Below are positions 1 to 6,750 of a stretch of DNA of 14,533 nt, piece by piece. Under the pieces are notes generated by a model. It was not told the DNA's origin and did not search any database. It saw only the letters and a program-made list of their open reading frames with translations. The stretch is from Clostridiaceae bacterium. GTDB lineage: Bacteria > Bacillota > Clostridia > Acetivibrionales > DTU013. A program made the translations under genes and the position numbers. The stretch covers positions 1 through 14,533 of the forward strand of contig JAAZKL010000205.1 in assembly GCA_012799845.1 (NCBI GenBank), in the 5' to 3' direction. The first letter of the stretch is position 1; each line of letters begins with the position of its first letter.

Positions 1-1928
1 GGCTCGAGGATATCGCTGATGAACCCGGGCACATCCTTTGCGGCTGCAGCTTCGTCTGCCGCATCTGCCCAGTCAGCCGGGATATCGATCTTCTTAAGTG
101 CTTCGATACCCTTGTCCACTGCGAGATAGTTCATATTGACTACCTTTTCGCCTTTTTTGCCATATGACTTCACTATGGCTTCCTTCATGTATTTGACAGC
201 GTCATCGAGAGGAATGATGTTGGCAAGCTTGAAGAATGCAGCCTGCATTATCATGTTGATCCTGCTGCCCAGCCCTATTTCCTTACCAATTGCAACACCA
301 TCGATGGTGTACAGCTTTATGTTCCTTCTTGCCAGGATCCTCTTCATATCGGCAGGGAGCTTCTCATTGAGTTCTTCCGGCGTCCATCCGCAGTTGAGGA
401 GGAATGTGCCGTTTTCCTTAAGGTCGCTTACCATATCATATTTGCCGATGTATGCAGGGTTGTGGCATGCAACGAAGTCCGCTTTCTTTATAAGGTATGT
501 TGAATGGATTGGCTTCTTGCCGAATCTCAGATGCGAGATGGTAACGCCGCCGGACTTCTTAGAGTCGTAAGCGAAGTATGCCTGTGCATACATGTCGGTA
601 TGGTCGCCTATGATCTTGATGGAGTTCTTGTTGGCTCCTACTGTACCGTCGGATCCGAATCCCCAGAACTTGCAGCTTACAGTGCCTTCAGGTACTGAAT
701 CCGGTTCTTCTCCGACAGGGAGCGAAAGGTTCGTCACATCGTCGACTATGCCTATGGTGAAGTGGTTCTTCGGATCGTCAGCATTCAGATTGTCATATAC
801 CGCAACGATCTGTGCAGGCGTCGTATCCTTTGAACCCAGCCCATAGCGGCCTGCGACTATGACAGGCGCCTTTCCGTTTTCATACAGCGCAGCGCATACA
901 TCCTGGTACAGCGGCTCTCCGAGAGCGCCAGGCTCTTTGGTCCTGTCGAGGACAGCTATCTTCTTTACGGTATCGGGAATAGCTTTCAGCAGGTGTTTAA
1001 CCGAGAACGGCCTGTAAAGATGTACTTTTACGACACCGACCTTTTCGCCTTTTGCCATGAGATAATCTATGGTTTCCTGTATGGTTTCACATACGGAGCC
1101 CATGGCGACGATGATCCTGTCGGCATCCGGTGCGCCGTAGTAGTTGAAGAGGCCATACTTTCTGCCTGTGAGTGCGCTTATTTTGTCCATGTATTCCTCA
1201 ACTATCTCTGGCAGCTTATCATAATAGATGTTTGAAGCCTCCCGGGCCTGGAAGAATATATCCGGGTTCTGTGCTGTGCCCCTTACGCAGGGCCTCTCAG
1301 GATTCAGGGATCTCTTCCTGAATTCCTTTATTGCGTCGTAATCGACAAGCTTTGCGAAATCTTCGTAGTCTATGACTTCGATCTTCTGGATCTCGTGTGA
1401 CGTCCTGAATCCGTCAAAGAAGTTGATAAAGGGAACTCTTCCCTTTATTGCGCTCAGATGTGCCACGGGAGCCAGATCCATTACTTCCTGGACACTGCCT
1501 TCGGCCAGGAGCGCGGCTCCGGTCTGGCGGCATGCCATAACGTCAGAATGGTCTCCGAATATGGACAGCGCATGGCTGGCAACCGCCCTGGCGCTCACGT
1601 GGAAAACTCCAGGCAGAAGCTCGCCTGCAACCTTGTAAATGTTCGGTATCATGAGCAGTAATCCCTGAGATGCGGTAAATGTAGTCGTTAAAGCACCTGC
1701 AGTCAGGGAACCATGTACAGTTCCTGCCGCTCCGGCCTCCGATTGCATTTCAACGACCCTTACAGTCTGGCCGAAAATATTCTTTCTGCCATTGGCTGAC
1801 CATTCGTCAACTAGTTCCGCCATGACAGACGATGGAGTGATCGGATAAATGCCCGCCACTTCGGTAAACGCATATGCAACATGAGCCGCAGCGGTATTTC
1901 CGTCCATCGTTTTCATGTTTTTACCCAT
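1..1928 (-). CDS. nifJ: Pyruvate:ferredoxin (flavodoxin) oxidoreductase, N-terminal part, cut by window edge
   Basis: Oxidatively decarboxylates pyruvate with CoA to acetyl-CoA, CO2 and reduced ferredoxin in the cytoplasm; a central enzyme of anaerobic metabolism. About 642 codons are visible, of roughly 1,170-1,200 usual for the single-chain enzyme; the 3' end lies beyond base 1. The N-terminal pyrimidine-binding domain carries YPITPSS with Thr31, MQSEAGAAG with Glu64 and VSAR with Arg114. These numbers coincide with the substrate-contacting Thr31, Glu64 and Arg114 of the Desulfovibrio africanus enzyme. The gamma-type domain follows around residues 420-520 (motif GSDGTVGANKNS). The cluster-binding and TPP domains fall outside the window. 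The ATG at 1928 is preceded by AAAGGGGAG at good spacing; a second in-frame ATG lies four codons in (1916) without a better site. The reading frame is intact throughout. Symbol nifJ is used generically; porA or pfo would also be applied. Confidence 0.97.
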   Translation of the reverse strand, partial: MGKNMKTMDGNTAAAHVAYAFTEVAGIYPITPSSVMAELVDEWSANGRKNIFGQTVRVVEMQSEAGAAGTVHGSLTAGALTTTFTASQGLLLMIPNIYKVAGELLPGVFHVSARAVASHALSIFGDHSDVMACRQTGAALLAEGSVQEVMDLAPVAHLSAIKGRVPFINFFDGFRTSHEIQKIEVIDYEDFAKLVDYDAIKEFRKRSLNPERPCVRGTAQNPDIFFQAREASNIYYDKLPEIVEEYMDKISALTGRKYGLFNYYGAPDADRIIVAMGSVCETIQETIDYLMAKGEKVGVVKVHLYRPFSVKHLLKAIPDTVKKIAVLDRTKEPGALGEPLYQDVCAALYENGKAPVIVAGRYGLGSKDTTPAQIVAVYDNLNADDPKNHFTIGIVDDVTNLSLPVGEEPDSVPEGTVSCKFWGFGSDGTVGANKNSIKIIGDHTDMYAQAYFAYDSKKSGGVTISHLRFGKKPIHSTYLIKKADFVACHNPAYIGKYDMVSDLKENGTFLLNCGWTPEELNEKLPADMKRILARRNIKLYTIDGVAIGKEIGLGSRINMIMQAAFFKLANIIPLDDAVKYMKEAIVKSYGKKGEKVVNMNYLAVDKGIEALKKIDIPADWADAADEAAAAKDVPGFISDILE

Positions 1929-1964
1929 TTTTATCTCCCCTTTACTTATCCCCTTATATTTCAT

Positions 1965-1978
1965 AATGCAGCTGCATT
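1965..1978. promoter_or_regulatory. 14-bp perfect palindrome in the nifJ leader
   Basis: AATGCAGCTGCATT reads identically on both strands and lies about 37 bases upstream of the nifJ start, outside any coding frame. A shorter palindrome, TCAGCTGA, follows at 1986-1993. A dimeric regulator or an RNA structure in the leader could use it, but the sequence alone cannot tell which. Only the symmetry is directly seen. Confidence 0.4.
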
Positions 1979-2059
1979 CTTTCCGTCAGCTGATGTATTC
2001 TGCCAGGAAATCCACAGCACACGATGATACGGGGTAATCATGTATCAGCAAGCTCAATA

Positions 2060-2076
2060 TTGTATATTGTATACAA
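2060..2076 (-). promoter_or_regulatory. GntR-like operator overlapping a possible nifJ promoter
   Basis: The perfect palindrome TTGTATACAA occupies 2067-2076 and is preceded by a second TTGTAT half-site at 2060-2065. The core matches the operator of Bacillus subtilis GntR as I recall it (TTGTATACAA centre). On the minus strand the same bases give two TACAAT hexamers (2071-2066 and 2064-2059) that could serve as -10 elements about 130 bases upstream of nifJ; no convincing -35 is visible. The remainder of the 219-bp gap (1929-2147) holds the nifJ ribosome binding site, the palindrome at 1965-1978 and a short palindrome GCCTTAAGGC at 2131-2140 just behind bofA. No gene is visible in it. Confidence 0.4.
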
Positions 2077-2147
2077 AATTAAACCTCACACCTGATATTA
2101 TTTTAACATTGTGAAAGGATTTTGTGAAGAGCCTTAAGGCGATTTTC

Positions 2148-2423
2148 CTATACGATGCCAAACAGCAACTTAAGTATTACGAGAAGGATGAATCCGGGTA
2201 TCCCGAGAGTGCCGACTATGAATGCGGTATAGACATTGAGGGCTATATGGAACCCGAACAGTCCGCCGATCCAGTTGGCAATAAGCAATGCCAGCGCACC
2301 GAGCAGGGCATTGAGGACCAGTTTCATGACGACCTTCAAAGGTTTCAGAAACAGCCTCACCAGAATGAACATCAGTATAAGACCTGCCATAAAAGCCAGA
2401 ATGACTTCAGGACCCACTTCCAT
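2148..2423 (-). CDS. bofA: BofA, inhibitor of pro-sigma-K processing
   Basis: A 91-residue integral membrane protein. In B. subtilis BofA sits with SpoIVFA in the mother-cell membrane around the forespore and holds the intramembrane protease SpoIVFB inactive until engulfment is complete, which times pro-sigma-K cleavage. The sequence is almost wholly hydrophobic, with segments near residues 7-23, 33-52 and 64-90, and ends in the family signature (IVGTLGIPGFILLVILKLL). Asn50, Asn63 and Thr66 keep the spacing of B. subtilis Asn48, Asn61 and Thr64, residues reported to matter for SpoIVFB inhibition. Length fits the family (B. subtilis 87 aa). The ATG at 2423 has only a weak ribosome binding site (GAGGT too close), so translation may be low or coupled. 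It follows yaaL, the conserved neighbour, after a 94-bp gap that could carry its own promoter. Confidence 0.9.
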   Translation of the reverse strand: MEVGPEVILAFMAGLILMFILVRLFLKPLKVVMKLVLNALLGALALLIANWIGGLFGFHIALNVYTAFIVGTLGIPGFILLVILKLLFGIV

Positions 2424-2487
2424 ACCTCGATTCCGGCATGACCCGGTTTAGCATTTCACATGCACAACTTTGTTTCCTGTATATAAA

Positions 2488-2516
2488 ATTATACTTGTAC
2501 AGGTTGCCGGATATGA
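2488..2516 (-). promoter_or_regulatory. Possible sigma-E-type promoter for bofA
   Basis: On the minus strand TCATATC (2516-2510) is followed after 14 bases by AGTATAAT (2495-2488). This resembles the sigma-E pattern KMATATT - 13 to 15 bases - CATACAMT, with 6 of 7 and 5 of 8 positions. Transcription would begin near 2480, about 58 bases before the bofA start. In B. subtilis bofA belongs to the sigma-E mother-cell programme, which makes the match sensible. The -10 also contains TATAAT, so a sigma-A promoter with a poor -35 is an alternative. Confidence 0.35.
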
Positions 2517-2517
2517 C

Positions 2518-2820
2518 TCAAACCTGGAGATAATGAGAAAGGCCTTTGGTTTTTGCAAGCCTGAGAAAATAAGTATATTTGGATTCACAGGCTTTCATCC
2601 TGTAAGTGTAGTAATCCACCAGAAGCTCGTCGGTTACCTGCTCGAAATTGATACCTGCCTCCAGCCATTCTTCCTTTGCTCTGAGGGCTGCATCTATTAT
2701 ATGCCGCTCTTCGCAGGTAAGGGCGGCAGATGCCCTGGATCGCCGGAACACCGGCCTTTTCACGCTTTTGGGCTTTATGCTGTTGCCCGGCCCATACTTA
2801 ACTAATTCCGCACCCATCAT
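2518..2820 (-). CDS. yaaL: YaaL-like DUF2508 family protein
   Basis: About 100 residues, soluble, charged, of unknown function. The C-terminal half has the DUF2508 pattern: a helix with KEEWLEAG, then VDYYTYRMKACESKYTYFLR and a closing AKTKGL. It matches B. subtilis YaaL, whose gene also lies directly upstream of bofA. The N-terminal ~35 residues are basic and longer than in YaaL. The start is uncertain. An open GTG at 2826 has no ribosome binding site. ATG codons at 2820 and 2817 lie behind AGGTG, three and six bases away; the second spacing is better, so the true start may be 2817. A small inverted repeat (GCAAAA/TTTTGC, 2833-2850) sits just upstream. The usual upstream partner recR is not here; a Nudix gene takes that place, 55 bp away on the same strand. 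Confidence 0.85.
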   Translation of the reverse strand: MMGAELVKYGPGNSIKPKSVKRPVFRRSRASAALTCEERHIIDAALRAKEEWLEAGINFEQVTDELLVDYYTYRMKACESKYTYFLRLAKTKGLSHYLQV

Positions 2821-2875
2821 CTGCACCTACTTGCAAAAATTACCTTTTGCTATAAGTATAGGCACAGTTCGACGA

Positions 2876-3466
2876 TTATATACTCTTTTGCTTCAAATAA
2901 TTCAATACGGCATTTGACGTTATGTACCGGAACCTTCCCCAATCCTGCCATTTGCCTTCAATGCTGCCAAGCGCCCGGACCATGCGCTCGAACTCATCAA
3001 TGTCCACTTCCCTTATCTCGCTGATCTCATCGTCGCTGGCGTCCGCAAGAAGCCGCCCGCCAACCTCGTCCAGGATGAATATGTACGAGTAGAACATGAC
3101 TCTTTCGTTTTCATATTCGAACCTTATCCTGAGGACACCGGCAAAGGCCCGTATCCTTACTTCGAGCCCCAGCTCCTCCTTTACTTCCCTGAAGACGGCT
3201 TCGACCACATCTTCATCATGCCCGATGCCACCTGTGGGTATCCTGTAGATCTGTCCGGGATAATCATCGCGCCTGGTCATGATGATCCTGCCGTCGAGCC
3301 TGATGACGCAGAAAACGACTTCACCCCTTCTGTCATGATGGACAACGTTCCTGACCCTGTTGAAATAGCCGGGCATCGTATACCTTATGGCAACATCCCT
3401 GACAACACCGTCAGCGCCCAGTTTTTTGCATATATCATTGAATTCGGCCTCATTAAATACATTCAT
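2876..3466 (-). CDS. Nudix hydrolase
   Basis: A 196-residue member of the Nudix family, which hydrolyses nucleoside diphosphates linked to other moieties using a divalent metal. The Nudix box is complete at residues 79-101: Gly79, five residues, Glu85, seven residues, then REVKEELGL with Glu94, Glu97 and Glu98 available for metal. A beta strand with FCVIRLDGRIIMTRR precedes it, as in the fold. The N-terminal ~45 residues and the C-terminal ~50 residues (Trp- and Arg-rich, GKWQDWGRFRY) are not assigned, and the substrate cannot be deduced. The ATG at 3466 is chosen because GAGGGGA lies nine bases before it; the frame is open six codons further to a TTG, but the ribosome binding site would then be inside the gene. 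It is the first gene of the Nudix-yaaL-bofA run and faces the VanW gene divergently. Confidence 0.92.
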   Translation of the reverse strand: MNVFNEAEFNDICKKLGADGVVRDVAIRYTMPGYFNRVRNVVHHDRRGEVVFCVIRLDGRIIMTRRDDYPGQIYRIPTGGIGHDEDVVEAVFREVKEELGLEVRIRAFAGVLRIRFEYENERVMFYSYIFILDEVGGRLLADASDDEISEIREVDIDEFERMVRALGSIEGKWQDWGRFRYITSNAVLNYLKQKSI

Positions 3467-3487
3467 TTGATCATGTCCCCTCAAAAG

Positions 3488-3506
3488 TACGGCAATTCAA
3501 GCCGTA
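3488..3506 (-). promoter_or_regulatory. Inverted repeat in the Nudix gene leader
   Basis: TACGGC (3488-3493) and GCCGTA (3501-3506) form six-base arms around a seven-base loop, just upstream of the Nudix ribosome binding site. A TATAAT hexamer on the minus strand lies at 3526-3521, so the repeat would fall directly at or after the start of transcription. It could be an operator or a leader hairpin. No -35 match is evident. Confidence 0.35.
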
Positions 3507-3634
3507 TACGATTTCGCTTCATTATAATACTGTAATTTTAATACTATACCTTTTCTTGATCCATTTCTACAGTTGTATTGAAAATTTGTAGTTTCGGTAA
3601 TGAAAATTTAATATATTGAGATTTTATGAAACAA

Positions 3635-3664
3635 TTACGATAATAAAAGAGTCTGATATATAGT
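3635..3664 (+). promoter_or_regulatory. Candidate promoter for the VanW gene
   Basis: TTACGA (3635-3640), 18 bases, then TATAGT (3659-3664); a second TATAGT overlaps at 3664-3669. This is a moderate sigma-A match about 50 bases before the VanW start, in the 250-bp AT-rich divergent region 3467-3716. The same region has a duplicated GAAAATTT (3580-3587 and 3602-3609). No gene or RNA is visible in it. Confidence 0.35.
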
Positions 3665-3716
3665 ATAGTTATCCGCAGAAGAACAATCTCAGAAGCTTTT
3701 TAAGGGTGTTGGATAT

Positions 3717-5681
3717 ATGAAAACAGAAATTGCAGCCAACCTTCCCCAGAAAAAGAAAAAATCGAAGCTGTTGCTCATCATGCTCATTTTTACCGGTGTC
3801 ATGCTGTTGTCGACAGTTGTCCTTGCATATATCACTCTTCGGTACGACTGTGCATACAGGGGCGTCTATGTGGGCAGCCTCGATGTATCGGGCATGAGCC
3901 GGACCGAAATATTTGAGCAGCTGGAATCCATGTACACCATCCCTGCCTCCGGCCTTGAGATAACGCTTAAAACGGATCTGGCGGAACTGAAGGCGTCATA
4001 TCCGGATCTGGGTGTCATATATGACATCGATGCCGCCGCAGATAAAGCATTTTCCATCGGGCGCAGAGGAAGCATATTCGAACGCCTGTATGACATTGCC
4101 AGAGCCGCTGTCAGCGGGATCTCGGTCGGTGTTCAGCAAAGCTATGATGAAAGCAAAATAGACGAGTTTGTCAGCGATTTTTCCGAGATGGCTTTCCAGC
4201 AGGTTATGGAAGGCGCTCTCCTGATTTCAGACGAGAACATAGTAATAAAGTCAGGAAGGCATGGCGAAGCGGTCGATAAAGCGGAAGTGAAGTCGCTTGT
4301 CATCGACATGATAAAAAATGGCAGGGGAGAGGTTATCCGGCCAAATGTGATCATTACGGAAACAACGCGGTTCAATGCCAGTGATGTATACGACAGTATA
4401 GTCTGCAGCCCGGAAAATGCTTATTACAAAATGGAAAACGACAGCCTGGTGCTGGTGCCCCATAAAATGGGGAGGACGATAGACAGGGCGGAGCTGGAAC
4501 AGATAATCGCAGAGCACAACACGACAGAAAACACGGAACGCCTGCTGCCGGTCTCCTATGTCATGCCCGAAGTCACATCAGGCGCGGCTGTTTCGATGCT
4601 GTTCAGGGACGAACTCGCAAGATACAGCACGCCTTTCGAAACAAGGACACAGAATGAAAAGAACAGGATGCACAATATCGCGCTGGCATCCAGCAAGTAC
4701 CACAACTACATACTCATGCCCGGGGAAGAGTTCTCCTTCAATAAAGTGGTAGGATCAAGAAATGAGAAAACAGGTTACAAGTCGGCACACGTTTTTATAA
4801 ACGGGCGTGTCGAGGACGGCATAGGGGGCGGGATCTGCCAGGCAGTCAGTACGCTCTACAACGCCGTACTGTTGTCGGATCTTGAGGTGGTTGAAAGAAA
4901 AAATCATTCTTTCATAGTGACATATGTACCCTTGGGGCAGGATGCAACAGCATACTATGGAGGCACCGATCTGCGTTTTATCAACAACACTGGCTGGCCC
5001 ATCAAAATACTTTCGTGGGTAGAAGACAACCAGGTGCATGTCGTATTCATGGGAACCAATACGAATCCTGAAAAGACCGTGATCATAAGCACCAAGACAT
5101 TGAGCCGTACCCGTTACAAGACGAAATATGTGGATGATCCGACGCTTCCTGTGGGAACGGTGAAAAAAAGCCAGTACGGGACCGACGGGTATGTAGTCGA
5201 AACGTATAAAACGGTCAAAATCGGCGGCAAAGTGGTATCCCAGGCAAAACTGCACACAAGCCGTTATAATGCGTGTAATGAGGAATTCCTCGTCGGGATC
5301 CTGAGGCCTGACGGCACACTTGCCAAAGGACTCGCGGCACAAATGGCCAATAAAGCTGCATCTCCGGCACCCACCAACACCGATGCAGCAAATACGCCTG
5401 AAACATCCGGCAATGACCAGGAACCCGCCGGGACACCCGCTAATGATACAAGTATCCGGGAACCGTCCGGGGATGCTACGAACACCGGTGGATCATCCGG
5501 CACTGATGCGGATATTCCGGGAACATCCGGTAGCGATCCGGATATGCCCGGCACATCCGATGATGGTCCTGGTATTCCGGGCCCATCAGAGGACAGCTCA
5601 GATACCGTTGTGCCATCCGGCGATACCACAGTGCCCTCCGGTGATGCCACAGAACCATCCGGCGGTACGCAGGATCAGTAA
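3717..5681 (+). CDS. VanW-family cell-envelope protein with G5-like domain and low-complexity tail
   Basis: A 654-residue protein anchored in the membrane with most of it outside. Residues 1-17 are lysine-rich, and 18-41 form one membrane segment. The stretch from residue 47 (GVYVGSLDVSGMS) begins the putative peptidoglycan-binding region (YoaR/PG_binding_4 type) found in this family. The VanW domain spans about 304-448 and includes MPGEEFSFN, GGGICQAVSTLYNA and a final VVFMGTN. A G5-like domain follows at about 452-525 (DDPTLPVG, GYVVETYK, GGKVVS). Residues ~546-654 are a Pro/Ser/Gly/Asp/Thr-rich tail. VanW was first named from vancomycin-resistance clusters, but the family is widespread and its biochemical role is unsettled; a wall-associated role is inferred from the domains. 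The ATG at 3717 is preceded by AAGGGTG at eight bases. No LPXTG or second membrane segment is present at the C terminus. Confidence 0.93.
   Translation: MKTEIAANLPQKKKKSKLLLIMLIFTGVMLLSTVVLAYITLRYDCAYRGVYVGSLDVSGMSRTEIFEQLESMYTIPASGLEITLKTDLAELKASYPDLGVIYDIDAAADKAFSIGRRGSIFERLYDIARAAVSGISVGVQQSYDESKIDEFVSDFSEMAFQQVMEGALLISDENIVIKSGRHGEAVDKAEVKSLVIDMIKNGRGEVIRPNVIITETTRFNASDVYDSIVCSPENAYYKMENDSLVLVPHKMGRTIDRAELEQIIAEHNTTENTERLLPVSYVMPEVTSGAAVSMLFRDELARYSTPFETRTQNEKNRMHNIALASSKYHNYILMPGEEFSFNKVVGSRNEKTGYKSAHVFINGRVEDGIGGGICQAVSTLYNAVLLSDLEVVERKNHSFIVTYVPLGQDATAYYGGTDLRFINNTGWPIKILSWVEDNQVHVVFMGTNTNPEKTVIISTKTLSRTRYKTKYVDDPTLPVGTVKKSQYGTDGYVVETYKTVKIGGKVVSQAKLHTSRYNACNEEFLVGILRPDGTLAKGLAAQMANKAASPAPTNTDAANTPETSGNDQEPAGTPANDTSIREPSGDATNTGGSSGTDADIPGTSGSDPDMPGTSDDGPGIPGPSEDSSDTVVPSGDTTVPSGDATEPSGGTQDQ
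5353..5678 (+). repeat. Low-complexity repeat coding for the VanW protein tail
   Basis: This stretch encodes ~110 residues almost limited to Pro, Ser, Gly, Asp, Thr, Ala, Glu and Asn, built from imperfect units such as PGTSGSDPD and VPSGDTT. At DNA level CATCCGG recurs at least five times, with variants such as CCTCCGG and CATCCGA. Such tracts in surface proteins usually act as flexible spacers through the wall and change length by slippage or recombination. The unit is degenerate, so it is not a clean tandem array. Confidence 0.75.
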
Positions 5682-6265
5682 ACCTGTACATTGCTCGCCC
5701 CGCTGTTTCTCAAAATCTCCGCGACACGGTCCGCCTTGTCATCATCTGTCTTCATACTGAATAAAACCTTTCCATGCCTGATATCGCTTTCATACCGCCT
5801 GCTTTCATTTTCAGGGATGCCGAGATCTATCAGCCCTCCGACGATCCCGCCGGTGACAGCGCCCGAAAGCAGGCCTGTGATCGGACCTGCGGCGGCGATG
5901 ATACCCAGCCCCGGAACGATCATGCTTCCCGCGCCTATCAACAGCCCTGCAAGGCCTCCCAGCAATCCTCCTGAAATAACGCCGTCTGAAATATTGCTGT
6001 TCACTGCGGGACGGCTGCCCGTCCGCATATTTGCTCCGTTCATCCCGCCCATTGTTGCCGGCCTTGTACCAAAAGCGGCATAATCAAAAAATGCGCCTGT
6101 ATACCCTGTACTTGCCGGTGCTCCGGCATCATACGGGTCTCCGCTTTCACCCTGTTTTATTACTATAGAAATATCATCTGTCCGCAGGCCCCGTTCCTTA
6201 ATGAGGCGCGCAGCCGCTTCCGCATGATCCTGTGTATCGAAAATGCCTACTACGGTTTTTGACAT
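5675..6265 (-). CDS. Glycine-rich stress protein, YflT-like (general stress protein 17M type)
   Basis: A 196-residue protein. Residues 1-37 (TVVGIFDTQDHAEAAARLIKERG) match the start of the heat-induced/general stress protein domain of the YflT or 17M type. Residues ~95-150 are a Gly/Ala-rich hydrophobic region (GGLLGGLAGLLIGAGS, then GLLSGAVTGGIVGGLIDLGIP) that could form a membrane hairpin. The C-terminal ~45 residues (GKVLFSMKTDDDKADRVAEIL) resemble a second copy of the small alpha/beta unit. The exact function of the family is unknown; members respond to stress and are common in Firmicutes. The start has a near-perfect ribosome binding site (AAAGGAGG). The gene converges on the VanW gene and their stop codons overlap by seven bases, leaving no space for a terminator between them. 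Confidence 0.8.
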   Translation of the reverse strand: MSKTVVGIFDTQDHAEAAARLIKERGLRTDDISIVIKQGESGDPYDAGAPASTGYTGAFFDYAAFGTRPATMGGMNGANMRTGSRPAVNSNISDGVISGGLLGGLAGLLIGAGSMIVPGLGIIAAAGPITGLLSGAVTGGIVGGLIDLGIPENESRRYESDIRHGKVLFSMKTDDDKADRVAEILRNSGASNVQVY

Positions 6266-6329
6266 GGGTTTTCCTCCTTTTATACTGATATATAAGCGAT
6301 ATTGTTTAGCATGACTTTTTCGCCTGCGG

Positions 6330-6338
6330 ATTATAACA
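6330..6338 (-). promoter_or_regulatory. Extended -10 promoter for the stress protein gene
   Basis: On the minus strand TGT followed by TATAAT (6338-6330) is a perfect extended -10 element. No clear -35 lies 16-18 bases upstream, which extended -10 promoters tolerate. Transcription would start near 6323 with a leader of about 58 bases. A sigma-B type element is not seen. Confidence 0.5.
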
Positions 6339-6443
6339 TAAACTTTTTGTATCTGAATATGTTTTTTTATTGTATGATAGTTTGAAGCAGATAATGGTTT
6401 AAGTCGTCAAACCTCACGACAGAATGATAAGCAGGGGTGCAAA

Positions 6444-6743
6444 ATGCAATCAAAAGGCAGCCTTCTGATATTCCTGGCGGTGCTGGCGTTTCCGATAATC
6501 GCTCTGTCGGCTGATCACAACATTTTCATATTCTATTGTGCATTCTACCTTGAGACGATCCTGCTGAAAGGTATAGCAGCGCTGGCAATGACGCTTCAGG
6601 TCTACTTTATAATCAAAAAGTCGCAAAAAGGCAGTGCCGGTTTTGATAAAAACCAGCACAAGCCCCAGATATTGCTTTCAAGCATTTCAAATATATCTGT
6701 TGTTTTATTCGCTATACTGAACAAGCTGTCGAAGCTGATTTAA
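6444..6743 (+). CDS. Small membrane protein of unknown function
   Basis: A 99-residue protein that I do not recognise. Hydrophobic segments lie at about 6-22 (LLIFLAVLAFPIIALS), 28-56 and 77-95, joined by short polar loops (SADHN; KKSQKGSAGFDKNQHKPQ). It looks like a two- or three-pass membrane protein. AGGGGTG stands four bases before the ATG at 6444, and a leader of ~100 AT-rich bases precedes it, so it could have its own promoter. It stands alone between two minus-strand genes. Its stop lies only seven bases from the stop of the DUF4173 gene, so the two converge tightly. The hydrophobic pattern and the ribosome binding site argue for a real gene; the absence of a known family keeps confidence moderate. 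Confidence 0.6.
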   Translation: MQSKGSLLIFLAVLAFPIIALSADHNIFIFYCAFYLETILLKGIAALAMTLQVYFIIKKSQKGSAGFDKNQHKPQILLSSISNISVVLFAILNKLSKLI

Positions 6744-6750
6744 AATGATT

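Noticed and set aside
136..1661. Several plus-strand ORFs of 64-144 codons opposite the start region
   Set aside because: They lie antisense to the intact, motif-rich pyruvate:ferredoxin oxidoreductase frame, so they are shadows.
4755..5342. 195-codon minus-strand ORF inside the VanW gene
   Set aside because: The plus-strand frame has clear VanW and G5 motifs here; the reverse frame gives Cys/Tyr/His-rich protein without a recognisable domain.
3717..5681. Part of a vancomycin-resistance cluster
   Set aside because: VanW-family proteins are common in Clostridia; no vanH, vanA/B, vanX, vanR or vanS genes are near, so resistance is not supported.
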